From Francisella salimarina (GTDB taxonomy: Bacteria; Pseudomonadota; Gammaproteobacteria; Francisellales; Francisellaceae): 64,000 nt of DNA. The position numbers and the translations under genes were made by a program. Within the stretch, counting starts at the first letter, position 1. Every line of letters starts with the position of its first letter. The notes below the pieces were generated by a model that was not told the DNA's origin, did no database searches, and worked only from the letters and a program-made list of their open reading frames with translations. This document shows positions 56,077 through 64,000 of the stretch, piece by piece. The stretch spans positions 248,001 through 312,000 of the forward strand of contig NZ_VOJA01000001.1 of the NCBI RefSeq assembly GCF_007923265.1, given 5' to 3'.

Positions 56077-56996
56077 AACATTGGACTAAGATAAAAGAAG
56101 CCGGTGGTATATTCGGGCTTAGAACTACTTTTATTTTATTTCGTTTGTTAGGTCGTAGACTCACCTACTCAATCATGTCAGTAGTTATGATCTATTATTT
56201 TTTATTGTACAAAAGTGCACGTAAATATTCTTTTAAATATATTAAACACCTCGATAAAAATATTAAAACTTCAAAATTATGGTTTTATAGTTTCAGACAT
56301 TTTTTAGCATTTGGTGAAATGGTTATAGATAAAATAGCTGTTTGGAGTAATAAGATCACTATAGATAATGTAGACTTCTCAGTACAAGATCGCAAAATCA
56401 TGAACCAAGCTATCAAATCACAAAAAGGTGGTGTTATTTTTACTGCTCATCTTGGTAATCTTGATGTTGCAAGATCATTGGCAGACTTTGATAATAGTAT
56501 GAAGATAAATGCTCTAGTATTTAGCAAGCAAGCTCCTACATTTAACAAACTTTTGACAAAGATTAATCCTAAATACTCGATCAATATGATATGTATACAA
56601 GATGTTACTCCAGATCTAGCAATTGAGTTATATGAGCGTGTTGCTAATGGTGAATTTATCGTTATACCTGCAGATAGAACTTCTGTAACTAAACCAGAGA
56701 GAAATCTTAGATTATCATTTTTAGATGATATGGCATTTTTCCCGCAAGGTGCATTTATATTAGCAAGCATTCTAAAATGCCCTACATACTTTATGCTATG
56801 TCCAAAAAAAGATCGTAATAACTTTGATTTTATTTTCAAAGAGTTTGATCAAAATAGCATTATTTTAAATAGAAAAACAAAACAACAAGATTTAGAAAAG
56901 TATGCACAAAAATACGCACAAATGCTTGAATCATATTGTAAAAAATATCCAAAACAATGGTTTAATTTTTTTGATTTTTGGCATCAAGGAGAATAA
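56073..56996 (+). CDS. LpxL-like acyltransferase (polyene locus)
   Basis: A 307-residue lysophospholipid acyltransferase-type protein, with the H-x4-D motif in IFTAHLGNLDVARSL. One N-terminal hydrophobic segment is near 20-45. I use the GTG at 56073, which forms a GTGA overlap with the stop of the glycosyltransferase and has GGAG 9 nt upstream. An in-frame ATG at 56058 has no clear site. Its product could transfer the polyene acyl group to the lipid. It corresponds to the second half of ApeJ by position. Confidence 0.8.
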   Translation: MKHWTKIKEAGGIFGLRTTFILFRLLGRRLTYSIMSVVMIYYFLLYKSARKYSFKYIKHLDKNIKTSKLWFYSFRHFLAFGEMVIDKIAVWSNKITIDNVDFSVQDRKIMNQAIKSQKGGVIFTAHLGNLDVARSLADFDNSMKINALVFSKQAPTFNKLLTKINPKYSINMICIQDVTPDLAIELYERVANGEFIVIPADRTSVTKPERNLRLSFLDDMAFFPQGAFILASILKCPTYFMLCPKKDRNNFDFIFKEFDQNSIILNRKTKQQDLEKYAQKYAQMLESYCKKYPKQWFNFFDFWHQGE

Positions 56997-57000
56997 GTAA

Positions 57001-57429
57001 ATGCTTAAAGATAGTTTATTCACACATGTTTACAAAATGGCTATCCCATTTTTTGATGTTGATATGCTCGAAATTGTTTGGCATGGTAATTATATCAAGT
57101 ACTTTGAAATGGCTAGATGTAGTATGCTCAAAGAAATTGGCTATGATTATATAGCTATGAAGAAAGATGGTTTCGCTTGGCCTATAGTTGATATAAAAGC
57201 CAAATTTATTAAATCTGCAAGATTTGGACAAGATATTGATATTTATTGCGATCTAATAGAGTTCGAGAACAGATTAAAAATAAACTATACTATTTTAGAT
57301 AGCTTAACTAAAATAAAGTTATGTCAAGGTTATACTACTCAGCTTGCTGTTGATATTAACAAAAAAGAAACTTGTTTCGTAACACCTCAGCAATGGCAAC
57401 AAAAAATAAAAGAGATTATTAGAAGATGA
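57001..57429 (+). CDS. 4HBT-type thioesterase, ApeK-like (polyene locus)
   Basis: A 142-residue hotdog thioesterase. The pattern FFDVDMLEIVWHGNYIKYFE matches the 4-hydroxybenzoyl-CoA thioesterase family, and Asp21 aligns by eye with the catalytic Asp17 of that enzyme. It may edit misloaded carriers or release the polyene. It follows the acyltransferase after 4 nt with a GGAG site, and its stop overlaps the LolA-like gene (ATGA). Confidence 0.85.
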   Translation: MLKDSLFTHVYKMAIPFFDVDMLEIVWHGNYIKYFEMARCSMLKEIGYDYIAMKKDGFAWPIVDIKAKFIKSARFGQDIDIYCDLIEFENRLKINYTILDSLTKIKLCQGYTTQLAVDINKKETCFVTPQQWQQKIKEIIRR

Positions 57430-58010
57430 AGAGACTATTTACTTTTATTAGCATTTTTTTAACTATTGTGGCTCCTTTGTATGCTTCAGACCTTACAAAT
57501 AATTCAGACTTCCAAGCAGTTGAAAAGCAATTAACCAAAGATACTAATATCTCGGGTAAATTTATACAAATCCGACAAATTGCAGGTTTAAACTCAAGTT
57601 TAAAATCTTCAGGAACATTTAAACTAACCGATGATGGATCTCTGCTATGGCAACAGCAACAACCAATCAAAACCACAATGCAAATGTCTAAAAATAAGCT
57701 TACACAAACTATTATGGATAATCCTCCTACGGTTCTAACACGCGAAGACCAACCTGTAGTGTTCACATTCACTAGTGTTTTTATGTCTGTATTTAAAGGT
57801 GATACAAAAACCATATCAGAATTTTTTAATATTAATTTTGAGGGTAATACTCAAAACTGGACTATCACCCTCACACCGAAATCTAGCCCTCTTAATAAAG
57901 CTATAAAAGAGATAACTCTAAAAGGTAATAGATATATTACAAATATTGACGTCGCTGATACCCAAGATAATATAATCAAAATACAACTTTTTGATATTAC
58001 AACAAACTAA
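57426..58010 (+). CDS. LolA-like outer-membrane carrier, ApeL-like (polyene locus)
   Basis: A 194-residue exported protein with a signal peptide (about 1-22, ending LYAS). The beta-barrel-like pattern GKFIQIRQIAGLNSSLKSSGTF followed by WQQQQPIKTTMQMS resembles LolA/LolB-type lipid carriers. In this operon it probably shuttles the polyene lipid across the periplasm rather than lipoproteins. It starts in the stop of the thioesterase gene. Confidence 0.78.
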   Translation: MKRLFTFISIFLTIVAPLYASDLTNNSDFQAVEKQLTKDTNISGKFIQIRQIAGLNSSLKSSGTFKLTDDGSLLWQQQQPIKTTMQMSKNKLTQTIMDNPPTVLTREDQPVVFTFTSVFMSVFKGDTKTISEFFNINFEGNTQNWTITLTPKSSPLNKAIKEITLKGNRYITNIDVADTQDNIIKIQLFDITTN

Positions 58011-58015
58011 ATATT

Positions 58016-60358
58016 ATGATTAATAAATATCTTATCCGTCTTATTATTTGGAGTGTCATTGTTCTAAGTAGCATAACCCTATTTATAGCCATCATTACAA
58101 AAGGACTAAACTTAAATACAAACATTCTATCTTTGTTACCAAACCAAGAGACCTCGCCTGAACTTACCTCAGCATCAAATAAGTTTTCTGACCGTATAAG
58201 TAATGATGTTGTATTTTTAATAAGTTCTAAAGATCAAACTAAAGCTACAAATGCTGCAGCAAAGTTTAGCCATTTACTAGAACAAAGTAATAACTTCACA
58301 ACGGTAAATACTGGAATAAACCAAGACCAGCAATTATCTTGGGCAAAATTTTATTTCCCATACAGACTACAATTACTTAACGATAAAGACCAACAACTAT
58401 TAGTTGATAAAAACTACGAAAGACTATACCAAAATGCTCTAGCAAATATATATAACCCAACAGGAGTGGTTAATCGTAACTTACTTAATAATGATCCTTT
58501 CTTTACATATCAAAACTTTCTTTTAAACTTACCTAAACCAAGCTCCAACCTTAAGCTTAGAAATGGCTTTCTAGTAGCCGAAAAAAACAATACTTATTAT
58601 GTTCTTATTAAAGCCGAAATTAAAGGACAAAGCTTTTCATTAACTACTCAAACTGAAATTATCAAAAGCATTAATAATGCTATCAAACAGATTAAATCAA
58701 ATCATATTAGTGTTCTAAAAACTGGAATGCTCTTTTATGCAAATGCTGGAGCCGAAGATGCTCATCATGAGATAAATACTATTGGTATTGGCTCTATGAT
58801 AGGCGTCTTGATTTTGATAATTCTAACATTTAGATCAATTATTCCACTTTTTTTTACACTATTTTCAATACTTTGTGGATTTATTGCTGCGTTTGTTGTT
58901 ACACACTATATATTTGGTAGTGTCTTCTTATTTACGCTAGTTTTCGGTGCAAGTTTGATTGGTATATCTGTCGACTATGCTTTCTTTTACTATTCTGAAA
59001 AGCTTTTAGCTGATGCTAATTGGACTCCAAAAACAGGACTAAATCGTATTTCCAAAGGCATAACATTAGGACTTTTAAATGTTATTATAGCTTTTTTAGT
59101 TATAGCAATTGCACCTTTTCCTGGACTACATCAACTAGCAGTTTTTGGTATTATTGGCTTAGCTGTGTCATATCTAACAGTGATATGCTTTTTCCCATAT
59201 ATTATCAATATCAAATCAAAAAGCCATAAGAGTATTCCTCTATTAAGGCTTACGGATAAATATCTAAATCTATGGAAAAATATTAGTACAAAAAAAATTA
59301 TTCTTATCTTACTAGCTCTAGTGATAATAATTATTGCAGGAATATATAAAATAAAGCCAAATGATGATATTCATATATTACAATCAACTCCTAAAGAGCT
59401 CAAGGATGAAGAACAACAGCTTAAAAACATAATTGGCAGTGATATAGGTCTCAGCTATATTATCGTATTAGCTAAAAATGATAATACCCTTCTGTCAAAA
59501 GCGAATCATGTAACAAGCATTATTCGTAGTAACTTTGCTAATATTAAAAATCCACTAATTAGCATAAGTGACTATGTACCAGGCTTAGAGCAGCAGCAAC
59601 AAAACTATAATCTTATACAAAACTTTATTAATACCAAATATCCACAAGAGTACCTTAAACAAATAGGTTTCTCAGGGGCTCAACAAGTAAAAGTTATAGA
59701 TGAAATTAAAAACACAAAATTTAAGCCTCTGGAACTATCTGCATGGTTAGATAAACCTGTTTCAGCACAGATGAGATTTTTGTGGTTAGGAGACCAGCCA
59801 AATGATTATAAAGCTGTGGCAATAGCACTTTCAAAAGATATTGATATTGCTAAACTACAAAATTTGCTTAGCTCTATCGATAATGTTTATATTGTTGATA
59901 AGGTAAGTCAGATAAGTGATATTTTTGGTCATTATCGTAATATGATTTCTTACATAATGGCGATTGTATTTGTCTTACTATGGTTAGGATTAACTATTAG
60001 ATATTCTTTTAGAAAATCTATAGTTTATATTGTAGTACCATTATTATCATGCTTCACATCTATAGCACTCCTTGGATTACTCAATATTCCTCTGACATTA
60101 TTTAGCATCCTTGCGATAATACTTGTTTTAGGAATAAGTATGGATTATGTTTTATTCTTAGCTGAGAGTCATAATAGATTCAGTAGTACTATGCTAGCAT
60201 TAGCACTATCAGCTATTACTACTATACTATCATTTGGGCTTTTAGCATTAAGTAATACTCCAGCTATTGAATATTTTGGTCTAACTGTACTAATAGGTAT
60301 TTCGGTAGCATTTTTATTAGCTCCTATAGCAATTAAGATACAAGGTTATGAAAAGTAA
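58016..60358 (+). CDS. MMPL/RND-family exporter, ApeM-like (polyene locus)
   Basis: A 780-residue inner-membrane transporter with two halves of about six helices and a large periplasmic loop after the first helix of each half. The helices TLVFGASLIGISVDYAFFYYSE and AIILVLGISMDYVLFLAES carry the proton-relay Asp typical of RND/MMPL proteins. MMPL exporters move lipids; in this operon the likely cargo is the finished polyene lipid. The next gene overlaps it by 11 nt. Confidence 0.87.
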   Translation: MINKYLIRLIIWSVIVLSSITLFIAIITKGLNLNTNILSLLPNQETSPELTSASNKFSDRISNDVVFLISSKDQTKATNAAAKFSHLLEQSNNFTTVNTGINQDQQLSWAKFYFPYRLQLLNDKDQQLLVDKNYERLYQNALANIYNPTGVVNRNLLNNDPFFTYQNFLLNLPKPSSNLKLRNGFLVAEKNNTYYVLIKAEIKGQSFSLTTQTEIIKSINNAIKQIKSNHISVLKTGMLFYANAGAEDAHHEINTIGIGSMIGVLILIILTFRSIIPLFFTLFSILCGFIAAFVVTHYIFGSVFLFTLVFGASLIGISVDYAFFYYSEKLLADANWTPKTGLNRISKGITLGLLNVIIAFLVIAIAPFPGLHQLAVFGIIGLAVSYLTVICFFPYIINIKSKSHKSIPLLRLTDKYLNLWKNISTKKIILILLALVIIIIAGIYKIKPNDDIHILQSTPKELKDEEQQLKNIIGSDIGLSYIIVLAKNDNTLLSKANHVTSIIRSNFANIKNPLISISDYVPGLEQQQQNYNLIQNFINTKYPQEYLKQIGFSGAQQVKVIDEIKNTKFKPLELSAWLDKPVSAQMRFLWLGDQPNDYKAVAIALSKDIDIAKLQNLLSSIDNVYIVDKVSQISDIFGHYRNMISYIMAIVFVLLWLGLTIRYSFRKSIVYIVVPLLSCFTSIALLGLLNIPLTLFSILAIILVLGISMDYVLFLAESHNRFSSTMLALALSAITTILSFGLLALSNTPAIEYFGLTVLIGISVAFLLAPIAIKIQGYEK

Positions 60359-60935
60359 AACTCTTTCAACTATTTTTATACTTATCTTTTTAAGCAGTTG
60401 CTCATTGTTGCAAACAAAACAGCAAATCGATGTAAAGGTAGCTATAACACCAGATACAACTGTAACACTACCCCAGCCACAACAACTAGGTATTGATAAA
60501 ACAATATCGCAAATAGTCTCTGCTACTTATTATGATAAAGATGGCAAACAAAAAAATCTAACAACAAATATGATTATTGAAGCCAACTCAAAACATATCA
60601 TAATGGTAGCATTATCAGCCTGGGGTGGATCTTTATTTAAGCTTGACTATAATGGTAAAGATATCCAAAGTAGTAGCCTGCCAATGCCAAACCAAAATAT
60701 TGGTGTTAAACAAAGCCTCACAGAGTTTATTATAAGCCAGGCAACTGTCAATATTGTCAAAGAGATGTTTGCTAATACAAATATTAGTGTATCAGAAAAA
60801 GCAAATAAAAGGATTTTAACTTCTAAAGACGGCAAAAAAATTCTAACAATAAAATACAGTGATAATAATAAAAAAATAACTATTCACAACTATCACTACA
60901 ACTATATTATTAACATAACAGATTTAGATCAATAA
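60348..60935 (+). CDS. DUF3261-type lipoprotein (polyene locus)
   Basis: A 195-residue lipoprotein. The signal ends with the lipobox LSSC, with Cys17 as the lipid-modified residue. The rest is mainly beta strands and contains the pattern typical of DUF3261 proteins, which accompany aryl polyene loci. It may sit in the outer membrane and receive or anchor the product. It is the last gene of the plus-strand operon. Confidence 0.78.
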   Translation: MKSKTLSTIFILIFLSSCSLLQTKQQIDVKVAITPDTTVTLPQPQQLGIDKTISQIVSATYYDKDGKQKNLTTNMIIEANSKHIIMVALSAWGGSLFKLDYNGKDIQSSSLPMPNQNIGVKQSLTEFIISQATVNIVKEMFANTNISVSEKANKRILTSKDGKKILTIKYSDNNKKITIHNYHYNYIINITDLDQ

Positions 60936-60950
60936 TTTTTTTGATATATC

Positions 60951-62249
60951 CTATTTTGTAAAGACACTATCAAAGCCATAATATTGTGCAAACTGCTCAT
61001 TGTTCCAGCCTTGACTTTTAACATATTCTGGATCATCTGAATATTCCATAAGCTCAAAATAAACTACACCCGTGTGTCTCATCAGATGAAAACTTGGTAG
61101 AAGTATATTTTTCTCATGCATCTGTTGATAATGCCTTACATCAACCATTCTAAGATGATTGTAATAACCCAATTGAAGATAAGCATAAAAAAACTTAACT
61201 ACAAAAAATAATAAAGCGACAACAAAAAATAAATATAACTTATCAAATAAATATGAAAAACCTGAACGAAATAAGTATTTGCATATGATATAAAAATATA
61301 TAAGCATGTATAGCATTTCAACTCGTATTTCTAAACCAAACATAATAAGAAATGTTGTCAGAGAAATCGATACTAAGCATAAAATTGTAAGAACCTTAGT
61401 TTTTATATCCTTTTCAAAAGCAAAAACCATAAATATAGAAAGAATAAATGGTAGTGAAAGTTCAAATTTTGAAAAAAACTTTATAGTTATATCAAATAAA
61501 TTATGAAATATATACCCTAAAAGAGATTGCCCAGCAAGCATACCACTAGTTCTGGCAAAATTTCCAGGTGCTATCATCATCACAATACCCGCAATTATAA
61601 ATGGTATAACAAAATATAAAGTATTCTTATTTAGTTTATCTTTTTTGACAATTTGATGAATTATATAGTAAAAACAAATGGTAAAAATTACCATGAAAAA
61701 TGCTTCATTATATAAACCAAGAAAAATACCCAAAATAATACTTAATACTTTTGAGTGCTTGTTCTTTACGAAAAGAAAATAAAAACCCCATACAAGCAAG
61801 CTAATGCCCCAAAGATATTGAATGCCTATGGTCTTCCACATTGCATTGCCTAAAAAAGTATTTTCTATGAAGTAACCCATAAATAGACAAGCATATATAA
61901 TGAATTTTCTAGATAGAATACTAACTTGATCTCTAAATATTAATTTATATAAGTAAACAAACAACACTGTTAGTGCAAGTGCATTTAGCATATCTACAAC
62001 ATAAATCAAAGAAGGGTAACTTTTGTTAAAAAGAATATAAACTGGTAATTGTGCCGAAACTCTACCAGTCCAATAGAAATAGTCACTTCTAATGTGAAAC
62101 CATACTGTTCCATCATGAAGAGCATTTACATTTGATCGCCAAAGATCATCCATCATCAAAGGTTGACACAGATTAATAATTAAAAAGTAAGTGAATATCA
62201 AAAGGTAAACAAATATCTGATATTTTATATTTGATTTTGTACTGAACAT
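60951..62249 (-). CDS. DUF6056-type multi-pass membrane protein
   Basis: A 432-residue protein with about 11 hydrophobic segments. It has the sequence LMMDDLWRSNVNALHDG followed by YFYWTGRVSAQL near the N-terminus, which matches the DUF6056 family; the Asp pair after the first helix resembles GT-C-type glycosyltransferases. The reaction is unknown. It converges with the polyene operon and is downstream of ffs on the same strand. Confidence 0.65.
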   Translation of the reverse strand: MFSTKSNIKYQIFVYLLIFTYFLIINLCQPLMMDDLWRSNVNALHDGTVWFHIRSDYFYWTGRVSAQLPVYILFNKSYPSLIYVVDMLNALALTVLFVYLYKLIFRDQVSILSRKFIIYACLFMGYFIENTFLGNAMWKTIGIQYLWGISLLVWGFYFLFVKNKHSKVLSIILGIFLGLYNEAFFMVIFTICFYYIIHQIVKKDKLNKNTLYFVIPFIIAGIVMMIAPGNFARTSGMLAGQSLLGYIFHNLFDITIKFFSKFELSLPFILSIFMVFAFEKDIKTKVLTILCLVSISLTTFLIMFGLEIRVEMLYMLIYFYIICKYLFRSGFSYLFDKLYLFFVVALLFFVVKFFYAYLQLGYYNHLRMVDVRHYQQMHEKNILLPSFHLMRHTGVVYFELMEYSDDPEYVKSQGWNNEQFAQYYGFDSVFTK

Positions 62250-62314
62250 CTATAAAGTTTAAACAATTTACATAATAGAAAACTATTATATATAATTTCT
62301 GATCAAAAATACTG

Positions 62315-62330
62315 ACTTTTTCTAAAAAGT
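62315..62330 (-). terminator. Possible ffs terminator
   Basis: ACTTTTT and AAAAAGT flank 2 nt directly after the 4.5S RNA gene, followed on the minus strand by CAGTATTTTT. The T-run and hairpin suit termination, but pairing is A-T only. Confidence 0.35.
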
Positions 62331-62432
62331 GCTGACTTAGCCTTGACACGGCACATGAATCAAAAGTTACCGTTGCTTCCTTCCGGACCTGGCGGGGTTC
62401 ACAATCTATCATTGCGTGGAAACCAAGTCAGC
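62331..62432 (-). ncRNA. ffs: 4.5S RNA (signal recognition particle RNA), ffs
   Basis: The RNA of the signal recognition particle, which binds Ffh. On the minus strand it contains the conserved tetraloop region CAGGTCCGGAAGGAAGCA and the self-complementary ends GCTGACTT and AAGTCAGC, which fold into one long hairpin. The length of about 102 nt is typical. Confidence 0.93.
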
Positions 62433-62439
62433 GTTAGGT

Positions 62440-62468
62440 ATATTACTAGATATATCCTAAAATTACAA
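62440..62468 (-). promoter_or_regulatory. Sigma-70-like promoter of ffs
   Basis: On the minus strand TTGTAA (62468-62463) and TAATAT (62445-62440) are spaced 17 bp, ending about 8 nt before the RNA 5' end. Confidence 0.5.
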
Positions 62469-62541
62469 GCTAACAAAGCAAATTCCATTATCTAAGATAA
62501 ATTGGTATTATTATCAAAAATAGTTAAAGTTAACAAATATC

Positions 62542-63306
62542 ATGATAATAGTTATATCACCTGCTAAAAGTCAAAATTTTGAAACTGCAACGGCAAAATA
62601 TCAATTTACACAGCCAATATTCAAAGATCAGATAACTAAGCTTATAAATACCCTTAAACACTATGAAGTTGATGAGATTGAAAAGCTAATGAAAATTAGT
62701 CCCAAACTAGCTGAAGAAGTATTTACTAAACATAATAGCTTTGACCCTAAGAGTTATAACGAGTCAAATTCAAAAGCTGCTATTTTCACATTTAGTGGAG
62801 ACGTTTATAAAGGTCTTGAGGCAGATACACTAGATAAAGAGACTATCGAATATGCTCAAAATCATCTTTTGATGTTATCTGGACTGTATGGACTGATACG
62901 CCCTCTTGATTTAATGCAAGCTTATAGATTAGAAATGGGTACAAAAATTAAAATTGATGGAGAAATTCTATATAAGTATTGGCAAGATAAGATTACTGCT
63001 CAATTAGATGAATACTTCAGCCAGCAACAGAATAAAGTTTTGATAAACCTTGCTTCTAATGAATACTCACAAGCAATAGATAAAAAATCTTTAGATGCAA
63101 AGTGGTTAAATATTGATTTTAAGGAAAATAAAAATGGTACATATAAGACTATAGGGATTCATGCGAAAAAAGCGCGTGGTTTAATGACAAGATACATTCT
63201 TGAAAATAGGATAGAAAATATCAGTGATATTAAAAAGTTCAATGTAGCTGACTACAAATTTAACTTAGAACTTTCAAATGAAAATCTTATGTGCTTTACG
63301 AGATAG
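62542..63306 (+). CDS. yaaA: Peroxide-stress protein YaaA (UPF0246)
   Basis: A 254-residue protein of the YaaA/DUF328 family, which lowers free iron and oxidative damage under peroxide stress in E. coli. It begins MIIVISPAKSQNFETA, the hallmark SPAK motif, and contains FSGDVYKGLEADTL and LSGLYGLIRPLDLMQAYRLEMG. It is divergent from ffs and is followed 3 nt later by rlmH. Confidence 0.93.
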   Translation: MIIVISPAKSQNFETATAKYQFTQPIFKDQITKLINTLKHYEVDEIEKLMKISPKLAEEVFTKHNSFDPKSYNESNSKAAIFTFSGDVYKGLEADTLDKETIEYAQNHLLMLSGLYGLIRPLDLMQAYRLEMGTKIKIDGEILYKYWQDKITAQLDEYFSQQQNKVLINLASNEYSQAIDKKSLDAKWLNIDFKENKNGTYKTIGIHAKKARGLMTRYILENRIENISDIKKFNVADYKFNLELSNENLMCFTR

Positions 63307-63309
63307 TTT

Positions 63310-63777
63310 ATGAAAATTAGAATACTCTCTTTAGGAGAAAAACCACCCAAATGGGTTAGTGACGGTTACGATGAATACAAAAAACGCCTAAGCAAATCAA
63401 TCCCGCTTGAACTGATTGAATTACCAATAGCTAAACGAACTAAAACTGGTAATCCCAAACTTTGGATGGAACAAGAAGCAAAAACTATCCTTACTAAACT
63501 TAGTGATTCTGATCACTTAGTAATTCTTGATGTTAACTCTAAAATAATTTCAACGGAAGAATTAGCTGAAAAAATGCAAAATTGGAAATTTAACAATCCA
63601 AATGTTGTGATTTTAATTGGTGGTCCAGATGGTATAGATCAAAGTATCAAGAATATTGCTAAAGAAAAAATATCCATATCAAAAATGACTTTCCCTCATC
63701 CTCTAGTACGTATCATTATTGCTGAACAATTGTATAGGGCTTATACAATATTAGAAGGTCATCCGTATCATAAATAA
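63310..63777 (+). CDS. rlmH: 23S rRNA (pseudouridine-1915-N3)-methyltransferase RlmH
   Basis: A 155-residue SPOUT-fold enzyme that methylates Psi1915 in the ribosome's helix 69. It has the SAM-binding knot region IGGPDGID and the C-terminal SKMTFPHPLVRIIIAEQLYRA and EGHPYHK, which are nearly invariant in the family. It begins 3 nt after yaaA, so they share a transcript. It converges with prmC; their ends overlap by 10 nt. Confidence 0.96.
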   Translation: MKIRILSLGEKPPKWVSDGYDEYKKRLSKSIPLELIELPIAKRTKTGNPKLWMEQEAKTILTKLSDSDHLVILDVNSKIISTEELAEKMQNWKFNNPNVVILIGGPDGIDQSIKNIAKEKISISKMTFPHPLVRIIIAEQLYRAYTILEGHPYHK

Positions 63778-64000
63778 CCACAAAACCTAGCTTTTGTACA
63801 CCTATCTTTATGATTTAAATCTTTAATAGTCTGAATGTCACAAAAACTATACTGAGAAAATATACTTGCTATATCATCCGCTTGCGTGAAGCCATGCTCT
63901 ATATATAAATATCCTCCTTGCTTTAGAAAAGCATCTGCTTGGGATATTATTGTTCTAATATCTGCTAAGCCATCACTTCCTGCAAATAAAGCTCTTGAAG
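63768..64000 (-). CDS. prmC: Peptide-chain release factor glutamine methyltransferase PrmC (partial)
   Basis: Only the last 77 codons lie in the window; the gene continues past 64000. The visible part reads ALFAGSDGLADIRTIISQAD, then GGYLYIEHGF and a C-terminus near DLNHKDRCTKARFCG. This fits the end of the HemK/PrmC family, which methylates the glutamine of the GGQ loop in release factors. Its stop is at 63768-63770. Confidence 0.88.
   Translation of the reverse strand, partial: SRALFAGSDGLADIRTIISQADAFLKQGGYLYIEHGFTQADDIASIFSQYSFCDIQTIKDLNHKDRCTKARFCGYL

Noticed and set aside
62173-62412. Minus-strand open frame of 79 codons
   Set aside because: It overlaps the 4.5S RNA and the start of the DUF6056 gene; the RNA explains its conservation.

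Overview
The window is AT-rich, densely coded gammaproteobacterial DNA. Its gene set and gene forms point to the genus Francisella: a RelA with no C-terminal ACT domain, a GH19 chitinase, type IV minor pilins upstream of murQ, and low-GC housekeeping genes. I inferred this by recognising families, not by a database search, and I cannot give the species. I see no insertion sequences, CRISPR array, prophage genes or clearly broken genes.

Layout. Positions 1-3838 (minus) hold three minor-pilin genes (PilV-, PilW- and PilX-like) running into a partial murQ. Next come accA (minus) and, on plus, mutS, secB, an aromatic amino acid permease, xerC and rsmJ. Positions 10.9-15.6 kb hold an unknown membrane protein, two paralogous secreted DUF4124-type proteins, relA, the RNase P RNA gene rnpB and a coiled-coil protein. 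Positions 15.6-21.4 kb hold a second aromatic permease, a secreted GH19 chitinase, a DMT transporter and a secreted cyanophycinase-like S51 peptidase. Positions 21.4-26.6 kb hold a cbpA-type DnaJ, two small membrane paralogues, a CDP-alcohol phosphatidyltransferase, a MerA-like flavoprotein, a TVP38 membrane protein and ogt. Positions 26.6-34.3 kb hold an APC permease/lysA/L,D-transpeptidase operon, gdhA behind a 498-bp non-coding stretch, an MFS exporter and a BaiN-type flavoprotein. Positions 34.3-42.7 kb hold two small hypotheticals, a secreted subtilase, an SDR, a second APC permease, groES-groEL, a lipase-like hydrolase, a PACE-type membrane protein and tRNA-Arg(CCG). Fur-controlled feoA-feoB follow. 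After the polyene locus come a DUF6056 membrane protein, the 4.5S RNA gene ffs, yaaA, rlmH and the 3' end of prmC.

The most striking region is 45.5-60.9 kb, a biosynthetic locus of the aryl polyene (APE)/xanthomonadin type. A minus-strand operon encodes ketosynthase, dehydratase, ketoreductase and ketosynthase. A divergent plus-strand operon encodes a chain-length-factor-like decarboxylase-dead ketosynthase, an acyltransferase, two acyl carrier proteins, a membrane protein, an AMP ligase, a second dehydratase, a glycosyltransferase, an LpxL-like acyltransferase, a thioesterase, a LolA-like carrier, an MMPL exporter and a lipoprotein. A flavin-dependent halogenase-like gene lies beside it. Together these could start a polyene on an activated (perhaps aromatic) acid, extend it, attach it to a lipid and move it to the outer membrane, possibly with halogenation. 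The shared promoter region carries three copies of a 12-bp motif that may be the operator.

The regulatory sites I can support are a perfect 7-1-7 Fur box before feoAB, two RpoH-like promoters with identical 13-bp spacers before groES and cbpA, divergent promoters around the chitinase, and several strong inverted repeats.
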